From CAYHCE01 sp964355015 (lineage in GTDB: Bacteria; Cyanobacteriota; Cyanobacteriia; PCC-6307; Cyanobiaceae): a stretch of DNA of 38,354 nucleotides. The stretch is taken from assembly GCA_964355015.1 (NCBI GenBank), contig CAYHCE010000029.1, positions 1-38,354 of the forward strand. The letters run 5' to 3'. The translations under genes and the position numbers were made by a program. Shown piece after piece: positions 16,100 through 23,930 of the stretch; the stretch's first letter is position 1; each line of letters opens with the position of its first letter. A model generated the notes under the pieces. It saw nothing but the letters and a program-made list of their open reading frames with translations. It was not told the DNA's origin and made no database searches.

Positions 16100-16306
16100 C
16101 TATGCCAGCGGTGCGGGGTTCACCATGGCATGGAGCACCAGGGTCAGGCTGACCAGGGCGCTGACCAGGGCGCCGATCAGCGCGACAGCCGTGACGGGAT
16201 TGCTGCGCCGCCGGGCCAACGGTTCGAACACCGAGTTGAACACCCCGAGGCTGAAGGCCACGAGGTAGCGCGGGTAGCGCGTCACGTTGAGAAAGAAGTC
16301 CTTCAT
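16100..16306 (-). CDS. DUF751 (Ycf33-related) small membrane protein
   Basis: A 68-residue protein of the cyanobacterial/plastid family DUF751. The opening MKDFFLNVTRYPRYLVAFSL and the central GVFNSVFEPLARRRSNPVTA are typical. It has two membrane helices, about residues 14-30 and 42-62. Function is unknown; family restriction to oxygenic phototrophs suggests a thylakoid role. The ATG at 16306 is clear. It is the first gene of the minus-strand operon with rbfA only 2 nt downstream, and faces a GST gene across a 83-nt divergent gap. Confidence 0.88.
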   Translation of the reverse strand: MKDFFLNVTRYPRYLVAFSLGVFNSVFEPLARRRSNPVTAVALIGALVSALVSLTLVLHAMVNPAPLA

Positions 16307-16329
16307 GGCGGTGGCAAGGACGGCGAGGG

Positions 16330-16380
16330 GGTCCTCACACGGGATCGGAATGTGAGGGCTACTCTGCCGCCCAGAGGACC
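16330..16380. promoter_or_regulatory. Dyads in the DUF751/GST divergent gap
   Basis: CCTCACA (16333-16339) and TGTGAGG (16351-16357) form a perfect 7-bp inverted repeat with an 11-nt spacer, the size of a dimeric regulator site. A second, wider pair, GGTCCTC (16330-16336) and GAGGACC (16374-16380), partly overlaps it. The gap must contain both promoters. Confidence 0.35.
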
Positions 16381-16389
16381 GTGCCGCCG

Positions 16390-17133
16390 ATGCTCGAGCT
16401 CCACCAGTTCCGCCATTCCTCCTTTTGCGAAAAGGTGAGGCTGATCCTGGCCGCGAAGGGGCTGGATTACGTCGCCTTAGAAGTCACCCCTGGGCTGGGG
16501 CAGCTGGAGCTGTTCCGTCTCTCCGGTCAGCGGCAGGTGCCCGTGCTGGTCGATGGCGGGGAGGTGATCGCCGATTCCACCGCCATCGCCCTCTATCTGG
16601 AGGAGATGGCCGGATCCCCCGTCCTGCTGCCGGCCGATCCGGCCGAACGGGCCCTGGTGCTGCTGCTCGAGGACTGGGCCGACACCGCCCTGGCTGCCGG
16701 AGCCCGCCGGGCGTTGCTGCAGGCCGCCGGTTCGGACGCGGTTCTGCGCGGCGCCCTGCTGCCGGACGCGACCCCGCAGGCCCTGCGCTCGCTGCTCGGG
16801 GCCCTGCCGGGCGATTTGCTGGCCGGCCTGGGCGAAACGCTCGGCACGATCGGCCGGGCCGAGCGGCGCCAGCTGCAGACCAATCTGGAGCAGCTGGCGG
16901 TGCTGGTGGCCCAGCAGTCCTACCTGGTTGGTCAGTCCCTCTCCCTGGCGGATCTGGCCGTGGCCGCCCAGCTGTCCCTGCTGCGCTTTCCGGCCAGTGC
17001 CGGCGCTCCCCTGGCCGGCCGCGGCGTTCCCGGCCTGGCCGACCATCCGCTGCTGGCTCCCCTGTTCGACTGGCGCGACCGGCTCTATGCGGAGCTGGGT
17101 CGGGCGGCTCCACCTTCGCCACAGCCAGGCTGA
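16390..17133 (+). CDS. Glutathione S-transferase family protein
   Basis: A 247-residue GST-fold protein. The N-terminal thioredoxin-like domain reads LELHQFRHSSFCEKVRLILAAKGLDY, with SGQRQVPVLVDGGEVIADSTAIALYLEE holding the cis-Pro and Glu/Ser that bind glutathione. The all-helical C-terminal domain ends with YLVGQSLSLADLAVAAQLSLLRFP, the usual GST signature. Substrate unknown: detoxification, peroxide reduction or maleylacetoacetate-like isomerisation are all possible. The Cys in HSSFCEKV could be catalytic, as in omega/beta-type GSTs. The ATG at 16390 gives the standard start; GTG at 16381 would add three residues. Confidence 0.88.
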   Translation: MLELHQFRHSSFCEKVRLILAAKGLDYVALEVTPGLGQLELFRLSGQRQVPVLVDGGEVIADSTAIALYLEEMAGSPVLLPADPAERALVLLLEDWADTALAAGARRALLQAAGSDAVLRGALLPDATPQALRSLLGALPGDLLAGLGETLGTIGRAERRQLQTNLEQLAVLVAQQSYLVGQSLSLADLAVAAQLSLLRFPASAGAPLAGRGVPGLADHPLLAPLFDWRDRLYAELGRAAPPSPQPG

Positions 17134-17232
17134 GCGCTCACGGGGGGCCGGGTTGAAGGCCCGGTCACGGCGGCGGCAGGCACCAGTCGGGCCGGCAGCA
17201 GCGCCAGGATGGAGCCGATCAGCGTGGTGGCC

Positions 17233-17496
17233 ATGTCCGACCCCCTGTTGCGGGAACTCGATCATTACGTGGTCCTCGAACCCACGGCCGGCGAGCGCAT
17301 CCTCACGGCCTCCGAAACTCTCGACTGGCTGGACGCTCAGCTGGCCAGGCTGTCCGCTCCACCGGCCGATCTGGCCGCGCTGAGCACCGATCGGCAGCGC
17401 TCGGAGCGGCTGCTGGAAACCGCCTGCGAGCTTGAGCTGGAGCCGGGGATGTCGGTTCAGTGGTACGCCGTGCGCCTCGAGCCCCCGGCACGTTGA
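17233..17496 (+). CDS. CRR7-type chlororespiratory reduction protein
   Basis: An 87-residue protein resembling the small ChlororespRed_7 (CRR7) family of cyanobacteria and plants. Matching parts are ELDHYVVLEP near the N-terminus, TASETLDWLDAQL, and the C-terminal LLETACELELEPGMSVQWYAVRLE. In plants CRR7 is needed for assembly or stability of the chloroplast NDH complex; in cyanobacteria its role is less clear. The start MSDPLLREL at 17233 is preferred; an in-frame ATG at 17209 would add eight residues. It stands alone, 100 nt after the GST gene, and converges with aroK at a 21-nt gap. With ndhO it is the second NDH-1-linked gene here. Confidence 0.75.
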   Translation: MSDPLLRELDHYVVLEPTAGERILTASETLDWLDAQLARLSAPPADLAALSTDRQRSERLLETACELELEPGMSVQWYAVRLEPPAR

Positions 17497-17517
17497 GGGC
17501 CGAACGCCTCCTTTGGA

Positions 17518-18174
17518 TCAGCGCCGATCGGCTGTGGCGTTCAGGCTGGCCGCGTTGGCGCCGTTCTCGTCGATCAGTTGAGCGGGGGCTTGCGGGGGCG
17601 CCACCCGCTGGCGCAGCACCGAGGGGATCGCCTCCAGCACCTGCTCGGCCACCTGCTGCGGCGGCTCGCCCGTCTGGTGCACGGTCAGGTGGGCCTGGGC
17701 GTACAGCGGCCGCCGCACGGCGAGCAGGGCCGCCAGCCGACCGGCCAGGTTCGGATCCTCCAACAGGGGCCGCCGCGTCGGATCGGCGGCCAGGCGCTGA
17801 ACCAACAGGGCCTCAGGGGCCTCCAGCCACACCACCAGCCCCTGGCGCAGATGGCCCCAGTTCACCTCCCGGATCACCACGCCGCCGCCGGTGGCCACCA
17901 CCCGGGAATGGTGCGCTGCCAGGGTGTTGAGGGTGGCGGTCTCGAAGTCGCGGAAACCCTCCTCCCCCTCGCTGGCGAAGATCTCGGCAATCGAGCAACC
18001 GGTCGCCTTCTCGAGCTCCGCGTCGGCGTCGAGGAAGCGGTAGCCCAGCGCTGCCGCCAGGGGCCGGCCCACGGCGCTCTTGCCGGCTCCCATCATTCCC
18101 ACCAGATACACGTTGATCCCCTGCAGGCGGCGGGCCAGGTCGCGGTGGGATGCCGGGCCGGCGGGGCTGCTCAT
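17518..18174 (-). CDS. aroK: Shikimate kinase
   Basis: A 218-residue enzyme that phosphorylates shikimate with ATP in the aromatic amino acid pathway, also feeding quinones and tocopherols. It has a P-loop GMMGAGKS (residues 26-33), the shikimate-binding DAD near RFLDADAELEKATG, GEEGFRDFE, the GGG motif in VVATGGGVVI, and the adenine-side RPLLEDPNLAGRLAALLAVRRPLY. The C-terminal tail after about residue 190 is Ala/Pro-rich and not conserved. The ATG at 18174 places about 25 residues before the P-loop, common in cyanobacterial AroK; longer in-frame extensions overlap the divergent pterin gene and are rejected. Confidence 0.93.
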   Translation of the reverse strand: MSSPAGPASHRDLARRLQGINVYLVGMMGAGKSAVGRPLAAALGYRFLDADAELEKATGCSIAEIFASEGEEGFRDFETATLNTLAAHHSRVVATGGGVVIREVNWGHLRQGLVVWLEAPEALLVQRLAADPTRRPLLEDPNLAGRLAALLAVRRPLYAQAHLTVHQTGEPPQQVAEQVLEAIPSVLRQRVAPPQAPAQLIDENGANAASLNATADRR

Positions 18175-18229
18175 CGGTACGTCGTCACGGGAGCCCACGT
18201 TTCTAGGATGGCCGTCGCAAGGATTTCCC

Positions 18230-19234
18230 ATGACCGTCTCAGGGCTCAGCGCGCCCGCTCCGGCGGCTTCCCCGCCGCAGGCGGCCCTGCCGGCGGATCC
18301 TCCCCCGGACCGGGGCTCCAACTCGCCCCTAGCCAGCCGCCATGGTCGCGGGCGGCCCTGCCTGATCACCCGCAGGGCCGTCTTCAGTGCCAGCCACCTC
18401 TATGCCCTCCCGGAGCTGAGCGAGGCCGAGAACCGCCGCCGCTTCGGTCCGTGCAGCATCGCCCCCGGCCATGGCCACAACTACGAGCTGAGTGTGGCCA
18501 TGGCCGGCCCCCTCGACGGGGACGGCATGGTGCTGAACCTCTCGGAGGTGAAGCACGCCATCCGCCGGGAGGTCACCGACCAGCTCGACTACCGGTTCCT
18601 GAACGAGTGCTGGCCTGAGTTCGATCTCTCCCGCCCGGAGGGTTGTCTCCCCACCACCGAAGCGCTCTGCCAGGCGATCTGGCGGCGTCTGGCGCCCCAC
18701 CTGCCGCTCGTCGGCCTGCGCCTGCACGAGCAACCCACCCTCTGGGCCGACGTCGTCGGCAATGCCATGGAAGCCTTCCTCTCCATCCGTACCCACTTCG
18801 CGGCCGCCCACCGCCTGGCCCGGCCAGAGCTCTCCCAGGCCGAGAACGAGGCGATCTACGGCAAGTGCGCCCGCCCCCACGGCCATGGCCACAATTACCT
18901 GCTCGACGTGACCGTGCGTGGTCCGATCGATCCCCGCACCGGCATGGTCTGCGACCTGGCGGAGCTTCAGCGGCTGGTGAACGATCTGGTGGTCGAGCCG
19001 TTCGACCACACCTTCCTCAACAAGGACGTGGCCCACTTCTCCGCCTGTGTGCCTACGGCCGAGAACATCGCCCTGCACATCTCCGATCTGCTCAGCGCTC
19101 CGATCGCCGCCACCGGCGCGGCCCTGCACAGGGTGCGTCTTCAGGAAAGCCCCAACAACGCCGCCGAGGTGTTCGCCGAGGCCCCCCTTCTGGAGATGCG
19201 CCCAGCCGCGCTGGAGGCCCTGTCCGCCGTTTGA
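18230..19234 (+). CDS. Tandem-domain 6-pyruvoyl/6-carboxy-tetrahydropterin synthase-like protein
   Basis: A 334-residue protein with two PTPS/QueD-type domains in tandem. Domain 1 (about 44-180) has zinc ligands H56 (FSASH), H81 and H83 (HGHNY), plus C75. Domain 2 (about 184-320) has H194, H219, H221 and C213 (KCARPHGHGHNY). In domain 2 the catalytic Asp-His pair D259/H260 (EPFDHTFLNKD) is intact; in domain 1 it is D120/Y121 (QLDYRFLNE), so domain 1 probably lacks normal activity. The family turns 7,8-dihydroneopterin triphosphate into 6-pyruvoyl- or 6-carboxy-tetrahydropterin. The C-x5-HGHNY spacing resembles pterin (PTPS) enzymes. The ATG at 18230 follows AAGG closely. Its stop overlaps the TTG start of the next gene. 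Confidence 0.85.
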   Translation: MTVSGLSAPAPAASPPQAALPADPPPDRGSNSPLASRHGRGRPCLITRRAVFSASHLYALPELSEAENRRRFGPCSIAPGHGHNYELSVAMAGPLDGDGMVLNLSEVKHAIRREVTDQLDYRFLNECWPEFDLSRPEGCLPTTEALCQAIWRRLAPHLPLVGLRLHEQPTLWADVVGNAMEAFLSIRTHFAAAHRLARPELSQAENEAIYGKCARPHGHGHNYLLDVTVRGPIDPRTGMVCDLAELQRLVNDLVVEPFDHTFLNKDVAHFSACVPTAENIALHISDLLSAPIAATGAALHRVRLQESPNNAAEVFAEAPLLEMRPAALEALSAV

Positions 19235-19926
19235 GCCTGCCCAGTCTGCGTCTGGTCCTGGCGATCAGTCTCGATGGGCGTCTCGCCCCCGCCGATGGGG
19301 GTGCGGCCCAGCTGGGTGGCGAGGGCGACCGGGTCGCACTGGAGGAGGCGCTGGCCTGGGCAGATGGCTGCCTGATCGGTGCCCGCACCCTGCGGCTGCA
19401 CGGCACCACCTGCCTGATCCGCCGCCCGGAGCTGCTGGAGCGCCGCCGCCTGGAGCACCGATCGCCCCAGCCCATCGCCGTGGTGGTCAGCCGCGGCGGT
19501 GCGCTCGAGCCGGCTCTGCCCTTCTTTTTCCAGCCTCTGGAGCGCTGGTTGCTTTCCTCTGGTGAGCCGCAGCCCGGCTTCCAGCGCCAGCTTCTGCTGC
19601 AGGACTGGCCCTCCGCTCTGCGCCAGCTGGCCAGGCTCGGGCTGGAGCGGCTGGTGCTGCTCGGTGGCGCCGAGCTGGCCTCCGCCCTGCTGGCGGAACG
19701 GCTGGTGGAGGAACTCCAGCTCACCCTCTGCCCCATCCTGCTGGGCGGTCCCTTCACCTGGGTGCAGGCCACGGCGCCGGATCTGTCCGACCCGCCCTGG
19801 CTGCTGGTGGAGCACCGTGGCCTGGGGGGCGGCGCGCTGTTGCTGCGGTACCGACGGAGCCTCCCGGCCGGGGGGATCAGTTCTGCCGCTGCCGCCGATC
19901 GTCCGGTACGGCCGACCGGGATCTGA
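19231..19926 (+). CDS. RibD C-terminal-like reductase (DHFR fold)
   Basis: A 231-residue protein of the RibD_C/dihydrofolate-reductase-like superfamily. Typical parts are LRLVLAISLDGRLAPADGG at the start, ADGCLIGARTLRLHGTTCLI, PIAVVVSRGG, and LGLERLVLLGGAELASALLAERLVEELQLTLCPILLGG near the C-terminus. These NADPH-dependent enzymes reduce pyrimidine or pterin ring side chains. The deaminase domain of full RibD is absent. The proposed start is TTG at 19231, overlapping the stop of the pterin synthase gene as TTGA. The coupling suggests a pterin substrate rather than riboflavin synthesis (inference). The 3' end overlaps the opposite-strand gene by 50 nt. Confidence 0.78.
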   Translation: MSLPSLRLVLAISLDGRLAPADGGAAQLGGEGDRVALEEALAWADGCLIGARTLRLHGTTCLIRRPELLERRRLEHRSPQPIAVVVSRGGALEPALPFFFQPLERWLLSSGEPQPGFQRQLLLQDWPSALRQLARLGLERLVLLGGAELASALLAERLVEELQLTLCPILLGGPFTWVQATAPDLSDPPWLLVEHRGLGGGALLLRYRRSLPAGGISSAAAADRPVRPTGI

Positions 19927-20341
19927 ATCGTCGCTGCAGATCCTGCAGCGACACGTCCCGCAGGCTGTCCGCCGGCAGGCCCAGAAGCCTGGCGGCACAG
20001 CGCTTCACCACCACCTCACTGTCGCCGCCGAAGCGGCCACCGACCAGTTCGGTGATCACGCCGAAACTGCGGCCGCTGTTTTCCGCCTCCGCGATCAGGC
20101 AGGCGCTGGTGGGGCCCGCCAGCCTGCGGCAGGGTTCCTGCAGGGTTCGCTCCAGACCCGCCAGGCCGTCGGCTCCCACGCTGAGGCAGAGCTCGGTGAG
20201 CCGCTGCTCCAGGCGGGGTTGCAGCAGCCGCAGCACCGGCCCCAGCAGGCTGGCCTGCGCCGGCGGCGCGAACGGTTGCCCGAGGCAGCCGGCCGTGAGG
20301 AAGGCCGCGGCCAGCCGTGTCCAGCGCAGACGACTCCCCAT
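19877..20341 (-). CDS. Exported hypothetical protein
   Basis: A 154-residue protein that I do not recognise. The N-terminus (MGSRLRWTRLAAAFLTAGCL) is a signal peptide, with cleavage probably after PAQA near residue 30. The Cys in TAGC lies in a lipobox-like setting, but the signal continues past it. The mature part is mostly helical with three further Cys (LTELCLSVG, LQEPCRRLAG, SACLIAEAE) and a fourth in VKRCAARLLG, spaced so that periplasmic disulfides are possible. The C-terminal RRFRSRSAVPDDRRQRQN is basic. The ATG at 20341 is preferred over 20389, which would add 16 residues without signal character. It overlaps the 3' end of the RibD-like gene by 50 nt. Confidence 0.6.
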   Translation of the reverse strand: MGSRLRWTRLAAAFLTAGCLGQPFAPPAQASLLGPVLRLLQPRLEQRLTELCLSVGADGLAGLERTLQEPCRRLAGPTSACLIAEAENSGRSFGVITELVGGRFGGDSEVVVKRCAARLLGLPADSLRDVSLQDLQRRFRSRSAVPDDRRQRQN

Positions 20342-20387
20342 CCCGTTAGTTTTGCCCTCTGCCTTCCTGCCATCGTCCCCGATCGCC

Positions 20388-21566
20388 ATGGCTGAGATTC
20401 AGGCCCGCTGGCACCGGGCGACGGAGGAGATTCCGGAGCAGGAATGGCAGTGCCTGACCCAGGCCTGCGGGCTTCCCTTCTACGGCTGGCGCTGGCTCGT
20501 TGCGCTGGAGCGTTCCGGCAGCATCGTTCCCCGGCAGGGGTGGCAGCCCTGTCACCTCAGCCTGTGGCGGCAGGAGAGGCTGATCGCGCTGGCTCCGCTT
20601 TATCTCAAGGGTCACAGTTACGGCGAGTTCGTCTTCGACCAGTCGTTTGCCCAGCTGGCTGGCCAGCTGGGGTTGCGCTACTACCCGAAGCTGCTCGGCA
20701 TGAGCCCGGTCAGCCCGGTGCAGGGCTACCGCTTCCACATCGCTCCCGAGGAGGATGAGGCGGCCCTCACCGCCCTCCTGCTGGAGCTGATCGATGCCTT
20801 CTGCCGCGATCAGCGGATTCTCAGCTGCAACTTTCTGTACGTGGATCCCCTCTGGCAGCCGCTGGCCGAGGCCGCCGGCTGCGCCACCTGGCTGAATCAG
20901 CAGAGCCTGTGGGTCAATGAAGGCTTCGGTGGTTTCGACGACTACCTGGCTTCCTTCAACGCCAACCAGCGGCGCAACATTCGGCGCGAGCGCCGTTCGA
21001 TCAGCGAGGCGGGCCTTCAGGTGACACCCTGGGAAGGGGATGGGATCCCGGCGGCTCTGCTGGTGCGGATGCACGGCTTCTATGAGCAGCACTGCAGCCG
21101 CTGGGGTGCCTGGGGCAGCAAGTACTTGAGCGAGGAGTTCTTCAGAGTCGCTGCCCGTGAGATGCGCCAGCACCTGGTGCTGTTCAGCGCCCACCGAGGC
21201 GACCCGGCCGAGCCGGTGGCCATGTCGCTGTGCGTTCGTAACGTGGATTCCCTCTGGGGCCGCTACTGGGGCAGCGAGGATGAGATCGAGAATCTCCATT
21301 TCGAAGTCTGCTACTACGCCCCGATCGCCTGGGCGATCGAGCATGGCATCCGCCGCTTCGATCCGGGTGCCGGCGGCAGTCACAAGCGCCGCCGCGGTTT
21401 TCTGGCCCAGCCGCGCGCCAGCCTTCACCGCTGGTACGACAGCGGCTTCGATCGGATGCTGCGCCGCTGGTTGCCCGAGGCGAATGCTCAGCTGCTCGAG
21501 GGGATCGCGGCGGAGAATGCCGAACTGCCCTTCAGCCGCCGCGAGCTTCCCCTGAGCGCGGCCTGA
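20388..21566 (+). CDS. DUF482 / FemAB-like GNAT-fold protein
   Basis: A 392-residue protein of the DUF482 family, a FemAB-like double-GNAT fold often labelled peptidoglycan biosynthesis or N-acetyltransferase. Supporting stretches are LPFYGWRWLVALERSGSI, APLYLKGHSYGEFVFDQSFA, YYPKLLGMSPVSPVQGYRF, FNANQRRNIRRERRS and, near the C-terminus, HFEVCYYAPIAWAIEHGIRRFDPGAGG followed by HKRRRGFLAQPRASLHRWY. FemAB enzymes add amino acids to peptidoglycan precursors from aminoacyl-tRNA; whether this branch does so is not established. The ATG at 20388 matches the family N-terminus. The 46-nt divergent gap to 20341 holds both start regions. It ends 66 nt before the DUF4346 gene. Confidence 0.88.
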   Translation: MAEIQARWHRATEEIPEQEWQCLTQACGLPFYGWRWLVALERSGSIVPRQGWQPCHLSLWRQERLIALAPLYLKGHSYGEFVFDQSFAQLAGQLGLRYYPKLLGMSPVSPVQGYRFHIAPEEDEAALTALLLELIDAFCRDQRILSCNFLYVDPLWQPLAEAAGCATWLNQQSLWVNEGFGGFDDYLASFNANQRRNIRRERRSISEAGLQVTPWEGDGIPAALLVRMHGFYEQHCSRWGAWGSKYLSEEFFRVAAREMRQHLVLFSAHRGDPAEPVAMSLCVRNVDSLWGRYWGSEDEIENLHFEVCYYAPIAWAIEHGIRRFDPGAGGSHKRRRGFLAQPRASLHRWYDSGFDRMLRRWLPEANAQLLEGIAAENAELPFSRRELPLSAA

Positions 21567-21632
21567 GGGGACATCGCTCTGCCCGCCCGCCTGCCGCCGG
21601 CCCCCGGGGTGGCCGGCTTCTACGATCCAGCC

Positions 21633-22100
21633 ATGGACACCCGAGCCACAGTGCAGTCCCCTACCGAGCGGCCGAACCTGCCGGTCGGCGATCGCCAGTC
21701 CACCGATCGCCGGTCTGCGGATCTCCAGCCGGCGGATCGACGCGAACTCGATGAGCGCCTGTCCCAGCGTTTCATCGCGCTCGATCCGGCTGGGTACTTC
21801 CTGATCCGGCTGGATACGGAGCGGGGCGAGCTGGTCGCCGAGCACTACGCCAATGGTGTCAACGCCAGCGGCCTGGCCACCGACCCCGACACCGGCGAAG
21901 TGCTCAGCTGCCGTGGTGGTGATCCGCGCCGTCCGCTGGCCATCTACAGGGGCCGCACGGCCAAGGAGCTGGGGATCCGCCTCACCGAGGCGGGGGATCC
22001 ACAGCTCCTGAGCCGACTGGACCATGCTCTCTACCTGGGGCGTGAGCTTCAGAAGGCTGAGCACAGCCTGTTCGGGGACCAGCCCTATGTGCAGGACTGA
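21633..22100 (+). CDS. DUF4346 family protein
   Basis: A 155-residue protein matching DUF4346, a family largely found in cyanobacteria, sometimes fused to dihydropteroate synthase-like domains. Conserved parts: LSQRFIALDPAGYFLIRLDTE, LVAEHYANGVNASGLATDPDTGE, IYRGRTAKELGIRLTE and the end LDHALYLGRELQKAEHSL, then YVQD. Function is unknown. The first 40 residues are a low-complexity segment with repeated Asp-Arg (DRQSTDRRSADLQPADRRE). I use the ATG at 21633; GTG at 21609 would add eight residues. A TACGAT at 21621-21626 could be a -10 box, in which case the leader would be very short. Confidence 0.8.
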   Translation: MDTRATVQSPTERPNLPVGDRQSTDRRSADLQPADRRELDERLSQRFIALDPAGYFLIRLDTERGELVAEHYANGVNASGLATDPDTGEVLSCRGGDPRRPLAIYRGRTAKELGIRLTEAGDPQLLSRLDHALYLGRELQKAEHSLFGDQPYVQD

Positions 22101-22117
22101 AGCAGGCCACACAGGGT

Positions 22118-22191
22118 TCTGACTCTGGTCAGAGGAGGGGCTGTCGGACCGGCTCCGCCTGAACGGCTCCGAAACCGCAGCGCTCAGGCGG
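22118..22191. terminator. Hairpins between convergent DUF4346 and radical SAM genes
   Basis: TCTGAC-TCTG-GTCAGA (22118-22133) is a 6-bp stem 17 nt after the DUF4346 stop. CCGCCTGA (22155-22162) and TCAGGCGG (22184-22191) form an 8-bp stem spanning the radical SAM stop codon. Neither has a good T-run, so both are weak candidates. Confidence 0.35.
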
Positions 22192-23788
22192 GCTGGAGCT
22201 CCTTGATCGCCGAGGAGGTGGGCGGCAGCTCGGGGGGCAGCGATTGAAGCTGCTCCTGGATCTCCTGGGTCACCACGCTGCGGTATTCCAGGAAGTGCTC
22301 GTTGTGGGCAAGCACCACCAGGAACTGCTCCAGCTGGCTGGGATTGCGGCGGGCAATGCTGATCAGGTAGCGCCAGAACCGGCCGCGGGTGTCCCGCAGC
22401 AGACCCTGGCGCCAGATCACGATCAGCAAAGCCCGGACGTCGGTCCAGCTGGGCAGCTTGGGCAGACCCGCGACCGGTTGGACAAACCGGTGCCAGCGGG
22501 GTTTCCCCACCTTCAGGTAGTAGCTGTAGACGCGGTCCATGTAGGCGTTCGGCTCATACAGCGCACAGAAGGCCTCCACGTATTCGTTGGCGATGTCCCG
22601 GATCGGGCGGGTGGGCACGAAGTTCAGCAGGTTGGTCTGGTTAACTCCCTTGGCCGCGGCCTTGTCCTGGATCAGGCGCCCTTCCTTCTCGAGACGGTGC
22701 CAGAGCCCGGTATTGGGCAGGGCCTGCAGCATCCCCATCATCGCGGCGGGGATGCCGGTGCGGGTGACGAATTCGACGATCCTCTGGCCGGCACCGGTCT
22801 TCTCGCCGTCGAAGCCGATGATGAAGCCCGCCATCACCCGGATGCCGTAGGAGGTGATCCGATCGACGGATTCCTCCAGGGAGCTGCGGGTGTTCTGCAG
22901 CTTGCGAGCGGTTTCAAGGCTGGCCTCGTCGGGGGTTTCGATGCCGAGGAAGACACTGTCGAAGCGGCTCTCGGCCATCATCTCCATCAGCTCGTCGTCC
23001 GAGGCCAGGTCCACCGAGGCCTCGGTGGCGAAGCTGAAGGGATAGCCGTGATCGATCTGCCACTGCTTCAGGGCGGGAAGCAGAAGCTTGGCGTTGCGCT
23101 TGTTGCCGATGAAGTTGTCATCGACAAGGAAGATCGAACGCCGCCAGCCCAGGTCGTAGAGGTACTGGAGTTCGCCGAGCAGCTGCTCGGGCGTTTTGGT
23201 GCGGGGTTTTCGCCCATACAGCACGATGATGTCGCAGAATTCGCACTGGAACGGGCAGCCGCGCGAGAACTGCACCGACATGGAGTCGTAGGCATCGAGC
23301 TCAAGCAGATCGAAGCGTGGAATCGGGGTGCCCGTGACATCAGGCTTCACTCCTTCGGAGCTGAACCGACCCTGCCGGTCGCCTCGTTCCAACGCTTCGA
23401 TGAACATCGGCAGGGTGATCTCGCCTTCGTCGAGAACCTTGAAATCAGCCAGTTCGATCTCCGGCGCATCGGGGGTGGAACTGGCGAAGGGACCGCCCAC
23501 GGCCACGGGCAGGCCCCGCTGCTTGGCCTTGGCGATCTGGGCGGCCATGTCGGCCTTCTGGACGATCATCCCGGAGATGATCACCAGTTCGGCCCAGTCC
23601 CACTCGGCCTCGGTGACCTCCCGCACGTTGCGGTCCGCGAGCTTGAACTCCCAGTGCTGCGGCAGCAGGGCAGCCACCGTGACCATGCCGAGTGGCGGCA
23701 GCAGGACCTTGCGATTGACGAGCTCGAGGATCTTCTCGTAGCTCCAGAAGGTCTTGGGGAACTCCGGGTAGACGAGCAGGGCGCGCAT
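22184..23788 (-). CDS. B12-binding radical SAM protein with DUF4070 domain
   Basis: A 534-residue class B radical SAM protein. Residues 1 to about 150 form a cobalamin-binding Rossmann domain (RALLVYPEFPKTFWSYEKIL, PPLGMVTVAALLP, VAVGGPFASSTPDAPE). The radical SAM core has the [4Fe-4S] motif SRGCPFQCEFCD with C178, C182 and C185. Residues about 385-534 fit DUF4070 (NFVPTRPIRDIANEYVEAF onward). The family contains methylases such as the hopanoid C-2 methylase HpnP, which shares this layout, but also many members of unknown substrate common in cyanobacteria. No hopanoid gene is seen here, so I do not assign HpnP. The ATG at 23788 is clear. It is monocistronic, with a divergent small gene 142 nt upstream. 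Confidence 0.88.
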   Translation of the reverse strand: MRALLVYPEFPKTFWSYEKILELVNRKVLLPPLGMVTVAALLPQHWEFKLADRNVREVTEAEWDWAELVIISGMIVQKADMAAQIAKAKQRGLPVAVGGPFASSTPDAPEIELADFKVLDEGEITLPMFIEALERGDRQGRFSSEGVKPDVTGTPIPRFDLLELDAYDSMSVQFSRGCPFQCEFCDIIVLYGRKPRTKTPEQLLGELQYLYDLGWRRSIFLVDDNFIGNKRNAKLLLPALKQWQIDHGYPFSFATEASVDLASDDELMEMMAESRFDSVFLGIETPDEASLETARKLQNTRSSLEESVDRITSYGIRVMAGFIIGFDGEKTGAGQRIVEFVTRTGIPAAMMGMLQALPNTGLWHRLEKEGRLIQDKAAAKGVNQTNLLNFVPTRPIRDIANEYVEAFCALYEPNAYMDRVYSYYLKVGKPRWHRFVQPVAGLPKLPSWTDVRALLIVIWRQGLLRDTRGRFWRYLISIARRNPSQLEQFLVVLAHNEHFLEYRSVVTQEIQEQLQSLPPELPPTSSAIKELQPA

Positions 23789-23895
23789 GCTGTTCCGGCG
23801 AAAGGGGAAGCCACGAAGTTCATGCCTGCGATGGGCATGATCCCGTGCGGTTTGGAGGTCAGCCTAGGCGCTGCCCCGGCAATCGGGTTCCGCTC

Positions 23896-23904
23896 TGCTC
23901 TAAT
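23896..23904 (+). promoter_or_regulatory. Extended -10 promoter of the petL-like gene
   Basis: TGCTCTAAT is an extended -10 (TG-N-TCTAAT). It would give a start near 23911 and a 20-nt leader before the ATG at 23931. No -35 box is obvious, as expected for extended -10 promoters. Confidence 0.4.
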
Positions 23905-23930
23905 GGCAGCGATGTGTTCCTTTGGCGACC

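Noticed and set aside
22184..23788. Assignment of the radical SAM protein as HpnP
   Set aside because: The architecture fits, but many cyanobacterial DUF4070 proteins share it and no hopanoid gene is visible.
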